A stretch of 64,000 nt of DNA from NCBI GenBank assembly GCA_020723765.1, contig DYIF01000004.1:74199-138198 (forward strand). Reading direction: 5' to 3'. Under the pieces are notes generated by a model, which saw only the letters and a list, made by a program, of their open reading frames with translations, searched no databases and was not told the DNA's origin. This document shows, piece by piece, positions 1 to 8,629 of this stretch; position 1 is the first letter of the stretch; each line of letters begins with the position of its first letter. Origin of the DNA: Elusimicrobium minutum. GTDB taxonomy: Bacteria > Elusimicrobiota > Elusimicrobia > Elusimicrobiales > UBA9959. A program made the position numbers and the translations under genes.

Positions 1-330
1 GGGATTCGGGCCTATAAAAACTATATCGTTTTTAGAACAAAGCTTTGAAAACTCGGAATTTTCGGATAGAAAACCGTAACCCGGGTGAACGGCGTCGGCT
101 TTGCTTAAAACAGCGGCGGACAATATTTTATCCATATCCAGATAGCTTAATTTAGCAGGTCCTTCTCCTATGCAATAAGATTCGTCCGCCATTTGAACGT
201 GAAGAGAATTTTTGTCCGCGGTCGAGTAAACCGCTACGGATTTTATCCCCATCTCTCTAAGAGTTCTAATTACTCTTACGGCTATCTCTCCTCTGTTTGC
301 GACAAGAACCTTTTTAAATTCTTTTTTCAC
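1..330 (-). CDS. accC: Biotin carboxylase subunit of acetyl-CoA carboxylase (N-terminal part, cut by window edge)
   Basis: Reading leftward from a GTG at 330, the first 110 codons give [19 protein letters not shown], followed by [14 protein letters not shown] and [14 protein letters not shown], the N-terminal biotin-carboxylase domain signatures. In the family this enzyme carboxylates biotin on the carrier protein AccB using ATP and bicarbonate, the first step of malonyl-CoA synthesis in the cytosol. A strong AGGAGG lies at 335-340, 4 nt before the GTG, and decides this non-ATG start. The start overlaps the stop of the upstream zinc-ribbon gene by 4 nt (GTGA), so the two are translationally coupled. 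The gene continues beyond position 1. Confidence 0.93.
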   Translation of the reverse strand, partial: MKKEFKKVLVANRGEIAVRVIRTLREMGIKSVAVYSTADKNSLHVQMADESYCIGEGPAKLSYLDMDKILSAAVLSKADAVHPGYGFLSENSEFSKLCSKNDIVFIGPNP

Positions 331-1949
331 TTTTCCTCCTTCGAGTTTAACTCTAAAGTTCTATCCCAGAGATTTACTCTGCCGGAGTAATTTTTAACTA
401 CTTCCGGGGTTTTTGAAATCTTTTTTATCTCCGCAAAAACCTCGTATTCGGGACCGATGGCATGTTTACAGGAAAACGAGATATCGTATTTGAATTTAGG
501 ATTTTGAAGTTTTATATTTTTTAAAACGGAGTTAATAAATTCTTCAAATCGCGCATTTTCATATTTATAATTTTTAAAAAATTTCAAAGCTTCTTCGCAC
601 ATAACGCCGTTCATCATCGCTATTCTTTTTTCCGCATCGGTTTTTTCCACACCTTCTCCGCATATCGAAACCGCGCTTGAAAGGTCTTTCAAAGAATTCT
701 CATAATTTTTAATTCTGGCATAGGCGTCGGCCCTCGATAAAAAAACCGAGCATTTGCTTTTAAACGGCGCGTCGACTGCTTGCAATAATTCCCCGAAAAC
801 CTTTACGGCTTCTTCGTTTTTACCCAAAAATTTCAGGCTGTCCGCATAATTAAAACGATACCAGAAGATGTCTTCGTCGGTATAGTATTTTATCGGATAT
901 ATCGAAGAAATTTCAATGGTTCTTTTGCAACTCTCCATGGATTTATCGTAAAGCCTCATAAAATATTCGCTCCAGCAAAGATAACCGGAGGAACGAGGGT
1001 CCAAGGGGTCTATAAGGTAGAGTTTTTGAGACAAAAACAAAGCTTTTGAAAAATCTTTTAAATTAAAAGCCTCGTCTATCTGTTCGAATAGATTCCAGAC
1101 ATAAGGCCTTGTCCATATATCGTGTTCCTTTATAAAATTAAGATAATCGTCTTTCCATTCGTTTCCTTCTTTTATTTTATATTTTACGACGCTTTGATTA
1201 TTATCGAAATAATAAATCTTTAAATCTTTGAAATCCCAGCTTCCGACCCGAGAATAATAATCCTCGCTCGTTTTGACATAATCGGTAAACGATATTATGG
1301 TCTTTGAGTTATTGGATAAATAGGAATAAGCCTTTTCATAATCTCTGTTTTTTAAAGCGGAAAGATATTTGTTTGCGGTAAATAGCAGATTGTATCTTGA
1401 AAGACTTTTCCTTATAAAAAGAAAATAAGATAGCAAAAGAGAAACGACAACCGACGAAACGATTACGATTAAAAATCTTTTGTTTTTAAAACTGGATTTT
1501 TCCTTGCACTCCTTCGGCTCTTCTTTTTGTTCCGATTTTTTTGGAATTTGACCCACATATTCGCTAAGGGCTTTCTTCTCTTTTTCGGTTTTTTTTACGT
1601 CTTCTGATACCGGATTTGAATTAAATTCAACTTTCGGTCTGTTATAATTTTTCTTTTCCGAATCTTCTCGAGACATCGTTTCGGTGATGGGCTCAAACTC
1701 TATTTTTATTTTTTTGTTTTCCGGTTTCGTTTCTTCTTTTTCCTTTTCGATATCTATCTTTTTTTGAGGGGTTAAAGCGAGAAGAGCGTCGCACTTATCG
1801 CATCTTACTTTTTCTACGCCGTTTGGGTGTCCGCAGTTTCCGCATATCTTTACTATTTCTCCGCCGCATTTAATACAAACATCGCTCAATATATTAGGTT
1901 CATATCCGCAGCTTTTACAAACTATTTTGCTGGGTTTTATATCCGACAT
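327..1949 (-). CDS. Double zinc-ribbon, single-span membrane protein with TPR-like C-terminus, between accB and accC
   Basis: 540 residues. The N-terminus has four CxxC knuckles (CKSC, CIKC, CGNC, CDKC, residues about 12-54), a tandem zinc ribbon. A charged, probably disordered Lys/Glu-rich linker follows, then one membrane segment ([20 protein letters not shown], about 158-178). The rest is helical and looks like TPR repeats ([52 protein letters not shown]). The ribbon should be cytoplasmic and the TPR part on the other side of the membrane. It lies 1 nt after accB and overlaps accC by 4 nt, so it is co-expressed with fatty-acid synthesis genes. I do not recognise a named family; a membrane scaffold is a guess. 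Confidence 0.75.
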   Translation of the reverse strand: MSDIKPSKIVCKSCGYEPNILSDVCIKCGGEIVKICGNCGHPNGVEKVRCDKCDALLALTPQKKIDIEKEKEETKPENKKIKIEFEPITETMSREDSEKKNYNRPKVEFNSNPVSEDVKKTEKEKKALSEYVGQIPKKSEQKEEPKECKEKSSFKNKRFLIVIVSSVVVSLLLSYFLFIRKSLSRYNLLFTANKYLSALKNRDYEKAYSYLSNNSKTIISFTDYVKTSEDYYSRVGSWDFKDLKIYYFDNNQSVVKYKIKEGNEWKDDYLNFIKEHDIWTRPYVWNLFEQIDEAFNLKDFSKALFLSQKLYLIDPLDPRSSGYLCWSEYFMRLYDKSMESCKRTIEISSIYPIKYYTDEDIFWYRFNYADSLKFLGKNEEAVKVFGELLQAVDAPFKSKCSVFLSRADAYARIKNYENSLKDLSSAVSICGEGVEKTDAEKRIAMMNGVMCEEALKFFKNYKYENARFEEFINSVLKNIKLQNPKFKYDISFSCKHAIGPEYEVFAEIKKISKTPEVVKNYSGRVNLWDRTLELNSKEEK

Positions 1950-1950
1950 A

Positions 1951-2322
1951 CTATTCCAATATGAAAAGAAGTTGAGCGTACTCTACGACATCTCCTTCGT
2001 TAACGCATATGACTTTTATTTTTCCGTCTATCGGAGAAACCACTTCCGTTTCCTTATTCATAATCTTCACATAACCCAAAACATCTCCTTTTTTCACGGA
2101 GCTTCCCTCTTTAACGGTAACGGATTTCCCTTTTTTGGTAAAATTAAAAACGCCTATCTCTGGAGAAACGACGCTTGTAAGGTTGGAAGATATTTTCGTG
2201 CTTCCCCTATTTTCCCCTTCTTTTACGAGAGATATTTTGTAATTTCCTCTTTTAAATTCAAGTTCCACAAGCTCGGATTCCTTAAACCATTTGTTTATAT
2301 CGTTCATTTCTTGCATTTTCAT
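1951..2322 (-). CDS. accB: Biotin carboxyl carrier protein homologue with the biotin-accepting lysine replaced
   Basis: 123 residues. The C-terminal half (about 50-123) is a clear biotinyl domain: SPEIGVFNF, VKKGDVLGYV, IMNKETEVVSPIDGKI, NEGDVVEYAQLLFIL. In BCCPs the central turn is EAMKM with Lys as biotin acceptor. An ungapped alignment over the 18 residues from Val to the conserved Gly places Asn89 at that Lys, with a Lys one position later (Lys90). The codons read atg aat aag. Either Lys90 is used, or this is a non-biotinylated paralogue like plant BADC proteins. The N-terminal 45 residues resemble the usual BCCP helix and linker. GGAGG sits 4 nt before ATG. It stands just upstream of the zinc-ribbon gene and accC. 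Confidence 0.85.
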   Translation of the reverse strand: MKMQEMNDINKWFKESELVELEFKRGNYKISLVKEGENRGSTKISSNLTSVVSPEIGVFNFTKKGKSVTVKEGSSVKKGDVLGYVKIMNKETEVVSPIDGKIKVICVNEGDVVEYAQLLFILE

Positions 2323-2337
2323 AACACCTCCGAAAAA

Positions 2338-2754
2338 TTACAGGCCGGCTTTTTGAGGATCAAAAGGTTTATAAAGAAGCTTTGAAACTTTTATGACGTT
2401 AATTTTTTCCTTGTTTTTTTCTATCGGGTGATAGTCGACGCAGATAATGTTTGAATTTTTATCCGCAAACTCCAGTATTACCTGCCGGCAAGCCCCGCAC
2501 GGGGTAGCGGATTTTGCTACTACGCAAACGTCTTTTATTTGTTTTTCACCGTTGGATATCGCTTTAAATATGGCCACTCTCTCCGCGCATATTGAAAGGC
2601 CGAAGGAAGCGTTTTCTATGTTGGTTCCCGTATAAATCTTTCCGCTTGAGCCCACTACGCTTGCTCCGACGGGATAGCGAGAATAAGGAGAATAGGAGTT
2701 TTTTTGAGCTTTTTTAGCAAGCTCTATAAGTTTTTTCATTGTTTTTTTATCCAT
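2338..2754 (-). CDS. cdd: Cytidine deaminase
   Basis: 138 residues, normal for the homotetrameric class. The catalytic zinc motifs are present: CAERVAIFKAIS (Cys ligand and proton-shuttling Glu) and PCGACRQVILEF (two Cys ligands). The substrate motif NIENASFG is also present. It deaminates cytidine and deoxycytidine to uridines in pyrimidine salvage. It starts 5 nt after the mtnP stop, so the two salvage genes probably share a transcript that runs on into accB. No clear ribosome site is visible before the ATG, consistent with translational coupling. Confidence 0.95.
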   Translation of the reverse strand: MDKKTMKKLIELAKKAQKNSYSPYSRYPVGASVVGSSGKIYTGTNIENASFGLSICAERVAIFKAISNGEKQIKDVCVVAKSATPCGACRQVILEFADKNSNIICVDYHPIEKNKEKINVIKVSKLLYKPFDPQKAGL

Positions 2755-2759
2755 AACGA

Positions 2760-3614
2760 TTAGCCTATTATAAGCTTTAATCTGGAAAGAGCTTGTTTAG
2801 ATATTTTATCTCTGGACGTCAAAAGAGAAGTCTTCATAACATTCTCGCAATGACATTTGGGTTTGATTTTTGAAATTTCCGGGATAACCAAAACCAAAAG
2901 TTTCTTTATGTTTTCGACATTTTTATGCAAAGTTTCCAAAACTTTATCCTGGCTTACCTCGTCTTCTTCTTTCCAGCAATCGTAATCGGTAACCAGAGAA
3001 ACAGGAGTATAATGGAGTCCCGCCTCTTTGGCGACCTTGCACTCGGTAGCTACGGTCATGCCTATTACCGAATACCCCTGTCTCCTATGATACTCGCTTT
3101 CCGCTTTGGTCGAAAACTGAGGACCCTCCATACATACGTAAACCCCGCCAAAATGAGATTTTATTCCCAATTTTTTCGCTTTATCGTACATAAACTTAGA
3201 ATAATCCATGCAGAAAGGATGAGCCATAGGCACATGAGCTACGGCGCCTTCTCCAAAAAAAGTGGATTTTCTTAACTTTGTCTCGTCTACAAACTGATCC
3301 GGAAAAACGAAATGAGACGGAGCAAGCTCCTCTTTAAGCGAACCGACGGCGCTTACCGATATGACAGTTTTAACGCCTAAAGATTTCAAAGCCCACATAT
3401 TGGCCTGGTGAGGTATCTCGGTAGGAAGTATGGTGTGAGCCCTGCCGTGCCTTGGAACGAAAATAACGGAAACTCCGGATATCTCGCCGTACATAAGCTT
3501 ATCGCTTGTTTTACCAAAAGGCGTTTTTATATTCAGTTCTTTTTTATTTTTCAATTCTTCTATATTATAAAGGCCGCTCCCGCCTATTACGCCTATTTCG
3601 GCTTTTAATTTCAT
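2760..3614 (-). CDS. mtnP: 5'-Methylthioadenosine phosphorylase (purine nucleoside phosphorylase family)
   Basis: 284 residues. Family II phosphorylase motifs are visible: IGVIGGSGLY at the N-terminus (phosphate loop), VPRHGRAHTILPTEIPH, CMEGPQFSTKAES, and VTDYDCW. The Asp residues of TDYD, rather than Asn, indicate a 6-aminopurine (adenine) substrate. It cleaves methylthioadenosine, a by-product of polyamine or S-adenosylmethionine use, into adenine and methylthioribose-1-phosphate. GGAGG stands 4 nt before ATG. A 139-bp gap separates it from macB. The Cys-rich tail (KPKCHCENV) matches the long bacterial form. Confidence 0.92.
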   Translation of the reverse strand: MKLKAEIGVIGGSGLYNIEELKNKKELNIKTPFGKTSDKLMYGEISGVSVIFVPRHGRAHTILPTEIPHQANMWALKSLGVKTVISVSAVGSLKEELAPSHFVFPDQFVDETKLRKSTFFGEGAVAHVPMAHPFCMDYSKFMYDKAKKLGIKSHFGGVYVCMEGPQFSTKAESEYHRRQGYSVIGMTVATECKVAKEAGLHYTPVSLVTDYDCWKEEDEVSQDKVLETLHKNVENIKKLLVLVIPEISKIKPKCHCENVMKTSLLTSRDKISKQALSRLKLIIG

Positions 3615-3753
3615 AAATCCTCCGTCATTAATACTAAAAAAGCGTTAAAGTATATTTTATAAAAAATTTAGGTATTATAATCATTATTTTCAAACGACCG
3701 TTCTTTTAATCTTATAAACGCAGGAACGTTTGTTTTATTAAAAGATTTTTATA

Positions 3754-5697
3754 TCACTCGTATCTTAAAGCCTCTATCGGCTCAAGAGCGCTCGCTTTCT
3801 TGGCCGGCCAGAACCCGAACACGATTCCGACGATAGCGGAAAACGAAAAAGACATTATAACCGCGATAGGCGGGATATATACGCTCCAGCCGGTAAATTT
3901 CCCCAATATTAAAGCTATACCGCTACCTATGCCTATTCCTATCACTCCGCCGAAAACCGAAACTATTACGGCTTCTATTAAAAACTGCCATAAAACCGCT
4001 CTGTTTGTGGCTCCTATCGCCTTTCTCAAACCTATCTCCTTCGTTCTTTCAACTACGCTAACCAGCATTATATTCATTATTCCTATACCGCCGACTATAA
4101 GCGATATCCCCGCTATGATACCTAAAAGCAAACTAAAAGTTTTAGTGGTCTGAGTAAGCATATTCTTTATATCCGAAAGGTTAAAAACGCTAACCGGATC
4201 TTCCTTAAAAGAAGGAACGTTCATTATGTCTCTCATTGTCTTCGGAATATCTTCCATAGCCTTGTCCACATAATCCGAACTTTCGACTTCAACCCATATC
4301 TGGTCCACATAATCCTTACCGAAAATAACCTTCATCGCCGTATTTACGGGAACGATTATGACATCGTCCTGGTCTCTCATTCCCGCCGCGCCTTTCATAG
4401 GAAGAACTCCTATGACCGTAAAATTTTTTCTGTTTATTTTTATTTGTTTTCCTACCGGATCTTCATCTCCGAATAAATCGTTTACCACGGTCTGACCGAT
4501 GACGCAAACCTTTTTTAATTCTTTATTTTCCTCCTCGGTGAAAAATCTTCCGTAATAAGGGAAAGCGTTTCTCATAGCAGGATAGTTAACCGTGGTTCCC
4601 GTAACCGAGGTCCTCGTATTTTTTTCTCTATAAACCGCCTGAACGTTTCCGACTACGTTTAAATCGTAATTCGTTATGTAAGGAAGTCTGGCCTTTAGCG
4701 TTTTGGCATACTCGGGTCTTAGCCTGGAAACATCCCCTCTGCCCGAACTTATGCCTCCGCTTGTCATCTGGCCCGGGAATATCATTAAAAGATTCGCTCC
4801 TAAAGAAGACATACTTTGCTGTATAACTTTTTGAGCCCCGTAACCTACCGCCAACATCGCGATTAGAGACGCTACGCCTATTATTATGCCTAACATCGTA
4901 AGAAAAGATCTTACCTTATTGGATATTATGGATTTAAAAGAAGATTTGATATTTTCAAAAAACTCCTGTATATTGAATTTGGAGTTTCCTAAATCGACAT
5001 CGGAACAATCCTTAGCCTCGTTCTTTTTCTCTTTAGAGTTATCTATATCTTCGTAAATTTTACCGTCTTTTATTTTTATTATTCTTTTTGCGTATGAAGC
5101 TATATCCGGCTCGTGAGTCACTATTATTACGGTTTTGCCTTCCTCGTTAAGCTTGGTAAAAATATTCATTATTTCTTCGGACTGGTCGCTTGCAAGATTT
5201 CCCGTAGGCTCGTCCGCCAAAACAACGAGAGGATCGTTTACCAGGGCTCTTGCTATGGCGACCCTTTGCTGTTGTCCTCCGGATAGCTGATTGGGCTTAT
5301 GATGCATTCTATCGCCAAGCCCGACCTTTTCCAGAAGCCTCTTCCCCTTTTCGTAATCCACATCTTTCAAATAAATTTGAGGAAGACACACGTTTTCAAG
5401 AGCCGTCATTTTGGAAAGCAGGTTAAACTGCTGAAAAACAAACCCAATTACTCTCGACCTTAAATACGCCAATTCGCTATCCCCCAAATCAGTAACATCT
5501 TTGCCGCATATAAAATATCTTCCGGTAGTGGGTCTATCGAGAAAACCTATTATATGCATAAGAGTGGATTTTCCCGATCCCGAAGGCCCCATTATCGCCA
5601 CAAACTCACCCTGTTTTATACTTAAATCCACTCCTTTTAAAACTTCCAGGTCCTCGCCCATCTTATAAACTTTTCTAATTTTAGATAACTCTATCAT
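3754..5697 (-). CDS. macB: MacB-type ABC exporter: ATPase fused to FtsX-like permease
   Basis: 647 residues, normal MacB length. Residues about 1-225 form the ATPase: Walker A GPSGSGKST, signature LSGGQQQRVAIARAL, Walker B VVLADEPTGNL, switch His in VTHEPD. A charged linker follows, then the first membrane helix (IISNKVRSFLTMLGIIIGVASLI), a large extracytoplasmic MacB_PCD domain (about 300-500) and three C-terminal FtsX helices containing VVERTKEIGLRKAIGA. MacB works with a periplasmic adaptor and an outer membrane channel as a mechanotransmission pump for peptides, lipids or drugs. It is the last gene of a three-gene operon. Substrate is unknown. Confidence 0.93.
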   Translation of the reverse strand: MIELSKIRKVYKMGEDLEVLKGVDLSIKQGEFVAIMGPSGSGKSTLMHIIGFLDRPTTGRYFICGKDVTDLGDSELAYLRSRVIGFVFQQFNLLSKMTALENVCLPQIYLKDVDYEKGKRLLEKVGLGDRMHHKPNQLSGGQQQRVAIARALVNDPLVVLADEPTGNLASDQSEEIMNIFTKLNEEGKTVIIVTHEPDIASYAKRIIKIKDGKIYEDIDNSKEKKNEAKDCSDVDLGNSKFNIQEFFENIKSSFKSIISNKVRSFLTMLGIIIGVASLIAMLAVGYGAQKVIQQSMSSLGANLLMIFPGQMTSGGISSGRGDVSRLRPEYAKTLKARLPYITNYDLNVVGNVQAVYREKNTRTSVTGTTVNYPAMRNAFPYYGRFFTEEENKELKKVCVIGQTVVNDLFGDEDPVGKQIKINRKNFTVIGVLPMKGAAGMRDQDDVIIVPVNTAMKVIFGKDYVDQIWVEVESSDYVDKAMEDIPKTMRDIMNVPSFKEDPVSVFNLSDIKNMLTQTTKTFSLLLGIIAGISLIVGGIGIMNIMLVSVVERTKEIGLRKAIGATNRAVLWQFLIEAVIVSVFGGVIGIGIGSGIALILGKFTGWSVYIPPIAVIMSFSFSAIVGIVFGFWPAKKASALEPIEALRYE

Positions 5698-5735
5698 TTA
5701 ATCTCCCTTACTTGCTTTTCGATTAATCTTCGGTT

Positions 5736-6710
5736 TTACAGTCTTCTCATTACCTGCCTTTGTTGTTGAGGACGTCTCTGAGGCATGAAAGGATTAGCTC
5801 CCTGGTCCATAGACTGCTTTGAGTATTTTTTCATTTTAACATAAACTTTTTCACCTTCTTCCAATCCTTTTCTTATCTCAACCAGATTATCGTAATCCTT
5901 TCCTACCGAAACCTCTTTTTTTACCGGCGTTTTTTTAGAGTCAAACCCGGTTATGACATAAACTTTACCATCCTTTGAGTATTCTAAAGCCGTTAAAGGA
6001 AGAGCTAAAATTCTTCTTCTGGCTATCATTATTTTAATATTGGAAGTCATTTGAGATTTTAAAAAAGACGGAATATTTTCAAGCTTTATTTTTACTTTAT
6101 ATATTATAACGTTACTTACATTTTTGCCTTCGTCCAATATTTGAAATATTTTGCCTTTTATTAAAGTTTCCGGGTAAGAATCCAGGGTTATAAAAGCGCT
6201 CTGTCCGACTTTGACTTTTCCTATATCGGATTCGTCTACGCTTGCGACCGCAATAAGAGTATCCGACATAGCGAATAAAACGGTGGAACCTCCAACGGTC
6301 TGGCCTTCCACGATGTTTCTGAGAATTATTCTTCCGGTTATCGGAGCTAAAACCTTTATGGGCTTATAGCTATCTTCCCATTTCTTATACTCCTCCTCGC
6401 TAATCGACCTTGCGGCGTCCATTATTGCGACTCTATCCGAAGAGGACATAAGACACAAAACATCTCCGGCCTTAACCACCGCTCCTTCTTCTACGAATAT
6501 CTTTTCTATTCTCCCGCTTGAAGGCGGAAGTATTTCGACTCTATTAAGCGGCTCGATCTGTCCGGTAACCTCGACATAATCGTTTATATCGCTCATTTTG
6601 ACTTCTATCTGTTTATATGTAAATTCTTCTTTGGAGTCTTTCTTTCTGGTAAAATAATAAACTCCCGCGGCTACGATCAATATTAATGCGGCTATTATCG
6701 TCTTTTTCAT
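5736..6710 (-). CDS. macA: MacA-like periplasmic adaptor (membrane fusion protein) with very short hairpin
   Basis: 324 residues. An N-terminal anchor (IIAALILIVAAGVYYFTR) is followed by split lipoyl halves (RVEILPPSSGRIEKIFVEEG; IKVLAPITGRIILRNIVEGQ), a beta-barrel domain and a membrane-proximal domain with RRRILALPLTALEY. Between the lipoyl halves only about 35 residues are left for the helical hairpin, far less than in E. coli MacA, where the hairpin reaches the outer membrane channel. The C-terminus is Gln/Arg/Pro-rich (PFMPQRRPQQQRQ). It overlaps the outer-membrane gene by 4 nt and precedes macB by 38 nt, so all three form one pump. Confidence 0.88.
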   Translation of the reverse strand: MKKTIIAALILIVAAGVYYFTRKKDSKEEFTYKQIEVKMSDINDYVEVTGQIEPLNRVEILPPSSGRIEKIFVEEGAVVKAGDVLCLMSSSDRVAIMDAARSISEEEYKKWEDSYKPIKVLAPITGRIILRNIVEGQTVGGSTVLFAMSDTLIAVASVDESDIGKVKVGQSAFITLDSYPETLIKGKIFQILDEGKNVSNVIIYKVKIKLENIPSFLKSQMTSNIKIMIARRRILALPLTALEYSKDGKVYVITGFDSKKTPVKKEVSVGKDYDNLVEIRKGLEEGEKVYVKMKKYSKQSMDQGANPFMPQRRPQQQRQVMRRL

Positions 6711-7981
6711 TTTTCCTCCGATAAATAAGTATTTTTTGAAAGCGGTTTAGACATCAAAGCTTCCAGATTCACTTTTTTAATATAAACGTTTTTTATGTAT
6801 TCTGTATAATTTTGTCTTGAATCTATAAGATTTTGTTCCATATTTTCAAGGTCTATATAACTCATTTTTCCGGCCATATATTTAACAACCGCCTCGTTAT
6901 ACCTTTCTTCGTTAGCTTCCAGAAGTATTTTATAAGTTTTAGCGCTATCTACGGCGTTTTGATAATCTTTATACGCGTTTAATATGTCAGATTCCAGCGA
7001 TATAAGAAAAGAATTAAACTTTTCTTTCGTCGAATTAAGAGCTTCTTTTAGCATAGCTACGTTATTTTTTCTGTAAGTAACGCCGGAAGAAAAAATAGGA
7101 AGGCTTAAGTTAAGCCCAAAAGACCAGCTTTTTCTATCCGGAAACTCTCTGTCTCCGCTGAGTCCAGCGGAGGCGGAAAAAGTAAGCTTCGGAAGCCAAT
7201 CGTACTCGCCGTTTTTTAACTTTTCTTCGGCTAAAAGAACGGTCTTCTCGTAATTTTTGTACTGAGGATTCGATTTTATATAATCGGCTATCTTATTTTC
7301 GTCAAAACCGAAAACGGGCATAGAAATATCGGCTTTTGCGTATACGATTTCTTTAGTGTTTATGCCTATAACCGACTTTAAGGAGTTGGAAGCGATTTCA
7401 AGTTGGCGCTTTGATTTTTCGAGATTAAGCTTCGACATTTCATACTGAGCCTTTGCGTAAAGCATGTTTCCCTTGGACTCAAACCCGCTTTGGTATTTAA
7501 GATTTATAAGGTCGGAGTTTGATTTTCTTATCTGAACTATTTTTTCGTTTACCTTTAAGCTCTCCTGAGCGAAAAGCAGGTTATAAAAAGCGTTATATAA
7601 AGATTTTCTCAAATCCACGAGATAACTTTGATAATTTATCTCGGCTATTTCGTAATTTATTTTTGAACTTCTTATTGAATATATGGAGCCGTAATCGAAT
7701 AGATTCTGGCTTAAGCTTGCGGAAGCCGAAAAACTATTGGAAGGGGTTTTATTGTCTCCGCCGGACCTTGAAAAACCGTGAGAAAGGTTTATTTTTGGAA
7801 GGTATGTGTTAATGGAAGAGTAATAAGAATATCTGGCCGATTCCAGATCGTTTAATTTGGATTTAAGAGTAGGATTGTTTTCAAAAGCGAGTTTTACGCA
7901 ATCATCAAGAGTAAAATCGGCAGAAATTAAAAAAATCGGAATAAAAACCGAAAAAAGAAATATCGTTATTTTCTTATTCAT
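6707..7981 (-). CDS. TolC-family outer membrane efflux channel
   Basis: 424 residues with a signal peptide (KKITIFLFSVFIPIFLISA). Two outer-membrane-factor repeats are recognisable: TLDDCVKLAFENNPTLKSKLNDLESAR near the N-terminus, and a second half around LEANEERYNEAVVKYMAGKMSYIDLENMEQNL. Long amphipathic helices and beta-strand pairs (INLSHGFSRSGG; WSFGLNLSLPIFSSG) fit the trimeric channel-tunnel fold. AGGGAG precedes the ATG. As first gene of the operon it supplies the outer membrane exit duct for MacAB. Its promoter carries a perfect inverted repeat (8059-8076), implying repression by a TetR-type regulator encoded elsewhere. Confidence 0.9.
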   Translation of the reverse strand: MNKKITIFLFSVFIPIFLISADFTLDDCVKLAFENNPTLKSKLNDLESARYSYYSSINTYLPKINLSHGFSRSGGDNKTPSNSFSASASLSQNLFDYGSIYSIRSSKINYEIAEINYQSYLVDLRKSLYNAFYNLLFAQESLKVNEKIVQIRKSNSDLINLKYQSGFESKGNMLYAKAQYEMSKLNLEKSKRQLEIASNSLKSVIGINTKEIVYAKADISMPVFGFDENKIADYIKSNPQYKNYEKTVLLAEEKLKNGEYDWLPKLTFSASAGLSGDREFPDRKSWSFGLNLSLPIFSSGVTYRKNNVAMLKEALNSTKEKFNSFLISLESDILNAYKDYQNAVDSAKTYKILLEANEERYNEAVVKYMAGKMSYIDLENMEQNLIDSRQNYTEYIKNVYIKKVNLEALMSKPLSKNTYLSEEK

Positions 7982-8058
7982 ATATTCTCCCTTATCTCGT
8001 CTATCGCCATACTTCCAATATTATTAACGAAAAATTCTCAATTTTATTGCATCAAATA

Positions 8059-8107
8059 ACTTACCTACCGGTAAGTAAATTATATAATATCCTAACCCGA
8101 AAAACAA
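8059..8107 (-). promoter_or_regulatory. Promoter of the efflux operon with TetR-type operator
   Basis: On the minus strand TTGTTT (8102-8107) and TATAAT (8079-8084) are 17 bp apart, a good sigma-70 promoter. Just downstream, covering the expected start site, is the perfect inverted repeat ACTTACC-TACC-GGTAAGT (8059-8076), 7-bp arms with a 4-bp spacer. Operators of this size and position are typical of TetR/AcrR repressors of efflux pumps. No such repressor gene is in the window, so the regulator assignment is inference. Confidence 0.7.
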
Positions 8108-8124
8108 GAAACCCCGTTAGTTTT

Positions 8125-8593
8125 GATGAGTAGATGTATGGAAGTATAGCTCTATAGACGATTGGAAGATTGGACGAAATTAGATGTATAGAGGTATAGA
8201 GGCGTAGATGTGTAGATGCGTGGATGCGTAGAGAATTGGAGTAATTAGATGTATAGAGGCATAGATGTGTGGATGTGTGGAAGATTAGATTAATGGGTGA
8301 CTGGATGATTGGTAAATCTAAATCAACTTAAAACTTTGAATTTCAAACATAGAACTCATATCCTTTGTTTGCTATTCCCTATTCTCTAACCCCTCCTCTC
8401 TATTCTCTAACCCCTATTCTCTGTAATATGACCTTAAACTTTGAACTTTTTATTCCTGTCGTGCAACTTTAAACTTTAAACATGTAACTTATAGTCTCTA
8501 TCCCCTATTCTCTCCTCTCTATTCTCTTTCTTATGACTTTGAACTTGTAACTTTAAACATTAAACTTTGAACATTGAACATTGAACATTAAAC
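8125..8593 (+). repeat. Composite word-repeat element R1 (octamer array, then heptamer arrays with CT-rich blocks)
   Basis: This fills most of the 648-bp gap between the divergent efflux operon and the HAD gene. From 8125 to 8315 the sequence is a degenerate array with 8-bp period, units such as TATAGAGG, CGTAGATG, TGTAGATG, CGTGGATG, ATTGGAAG (consensus NNTRGANG). From about 8324 to 8593 it changes to 7-bp units TTTAAAC, TTTGAAC, ATTGAAC, ATTAAAC (consensus WTTRAAC). Two CT-rich blocks built on TATTCTCT and AACCCC interrupt it (about 8368-8421 and 8496-8531). No convincing gene lies in it. The same order recurs at 16.4, 53.8 and 60.7 kb. Confidence 0.85.
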
Positions 8594-8612
8594 TGTTTTC
8601 AGGCTGAAAGGT

Positions 8613-8621
8613 TGGTATAAT
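8613..8621 (+). promoter_or_regulatory. Extended -10 promoter 8 nt before the HAD gene
   Basis: TGGTATAAT is an extended -10 element; the ATG at 8630 is only 8 nt downstream and there is no Shine-Dalgarno sequence close to it. A transcript from here would be leaderless or nearly so. Confidence 0.55.
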
Positions 8622-8629
8622 ATAAATAT

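Noticed and set aside
3693-3735. Terminator hairpin after macB
   Set aside because: CAAACG and CGTTTG arms can pair only with bulges and a 20-nt loop and no clear T-run follows; too weak to list.
8125-8593. Possible CRISPR array in the repetitive gap
   Set aside because: Units are 7-8 bp, degenerate and contiguous, with no 25-40 bp identical repeats and no spacers; no cas genes in the window.
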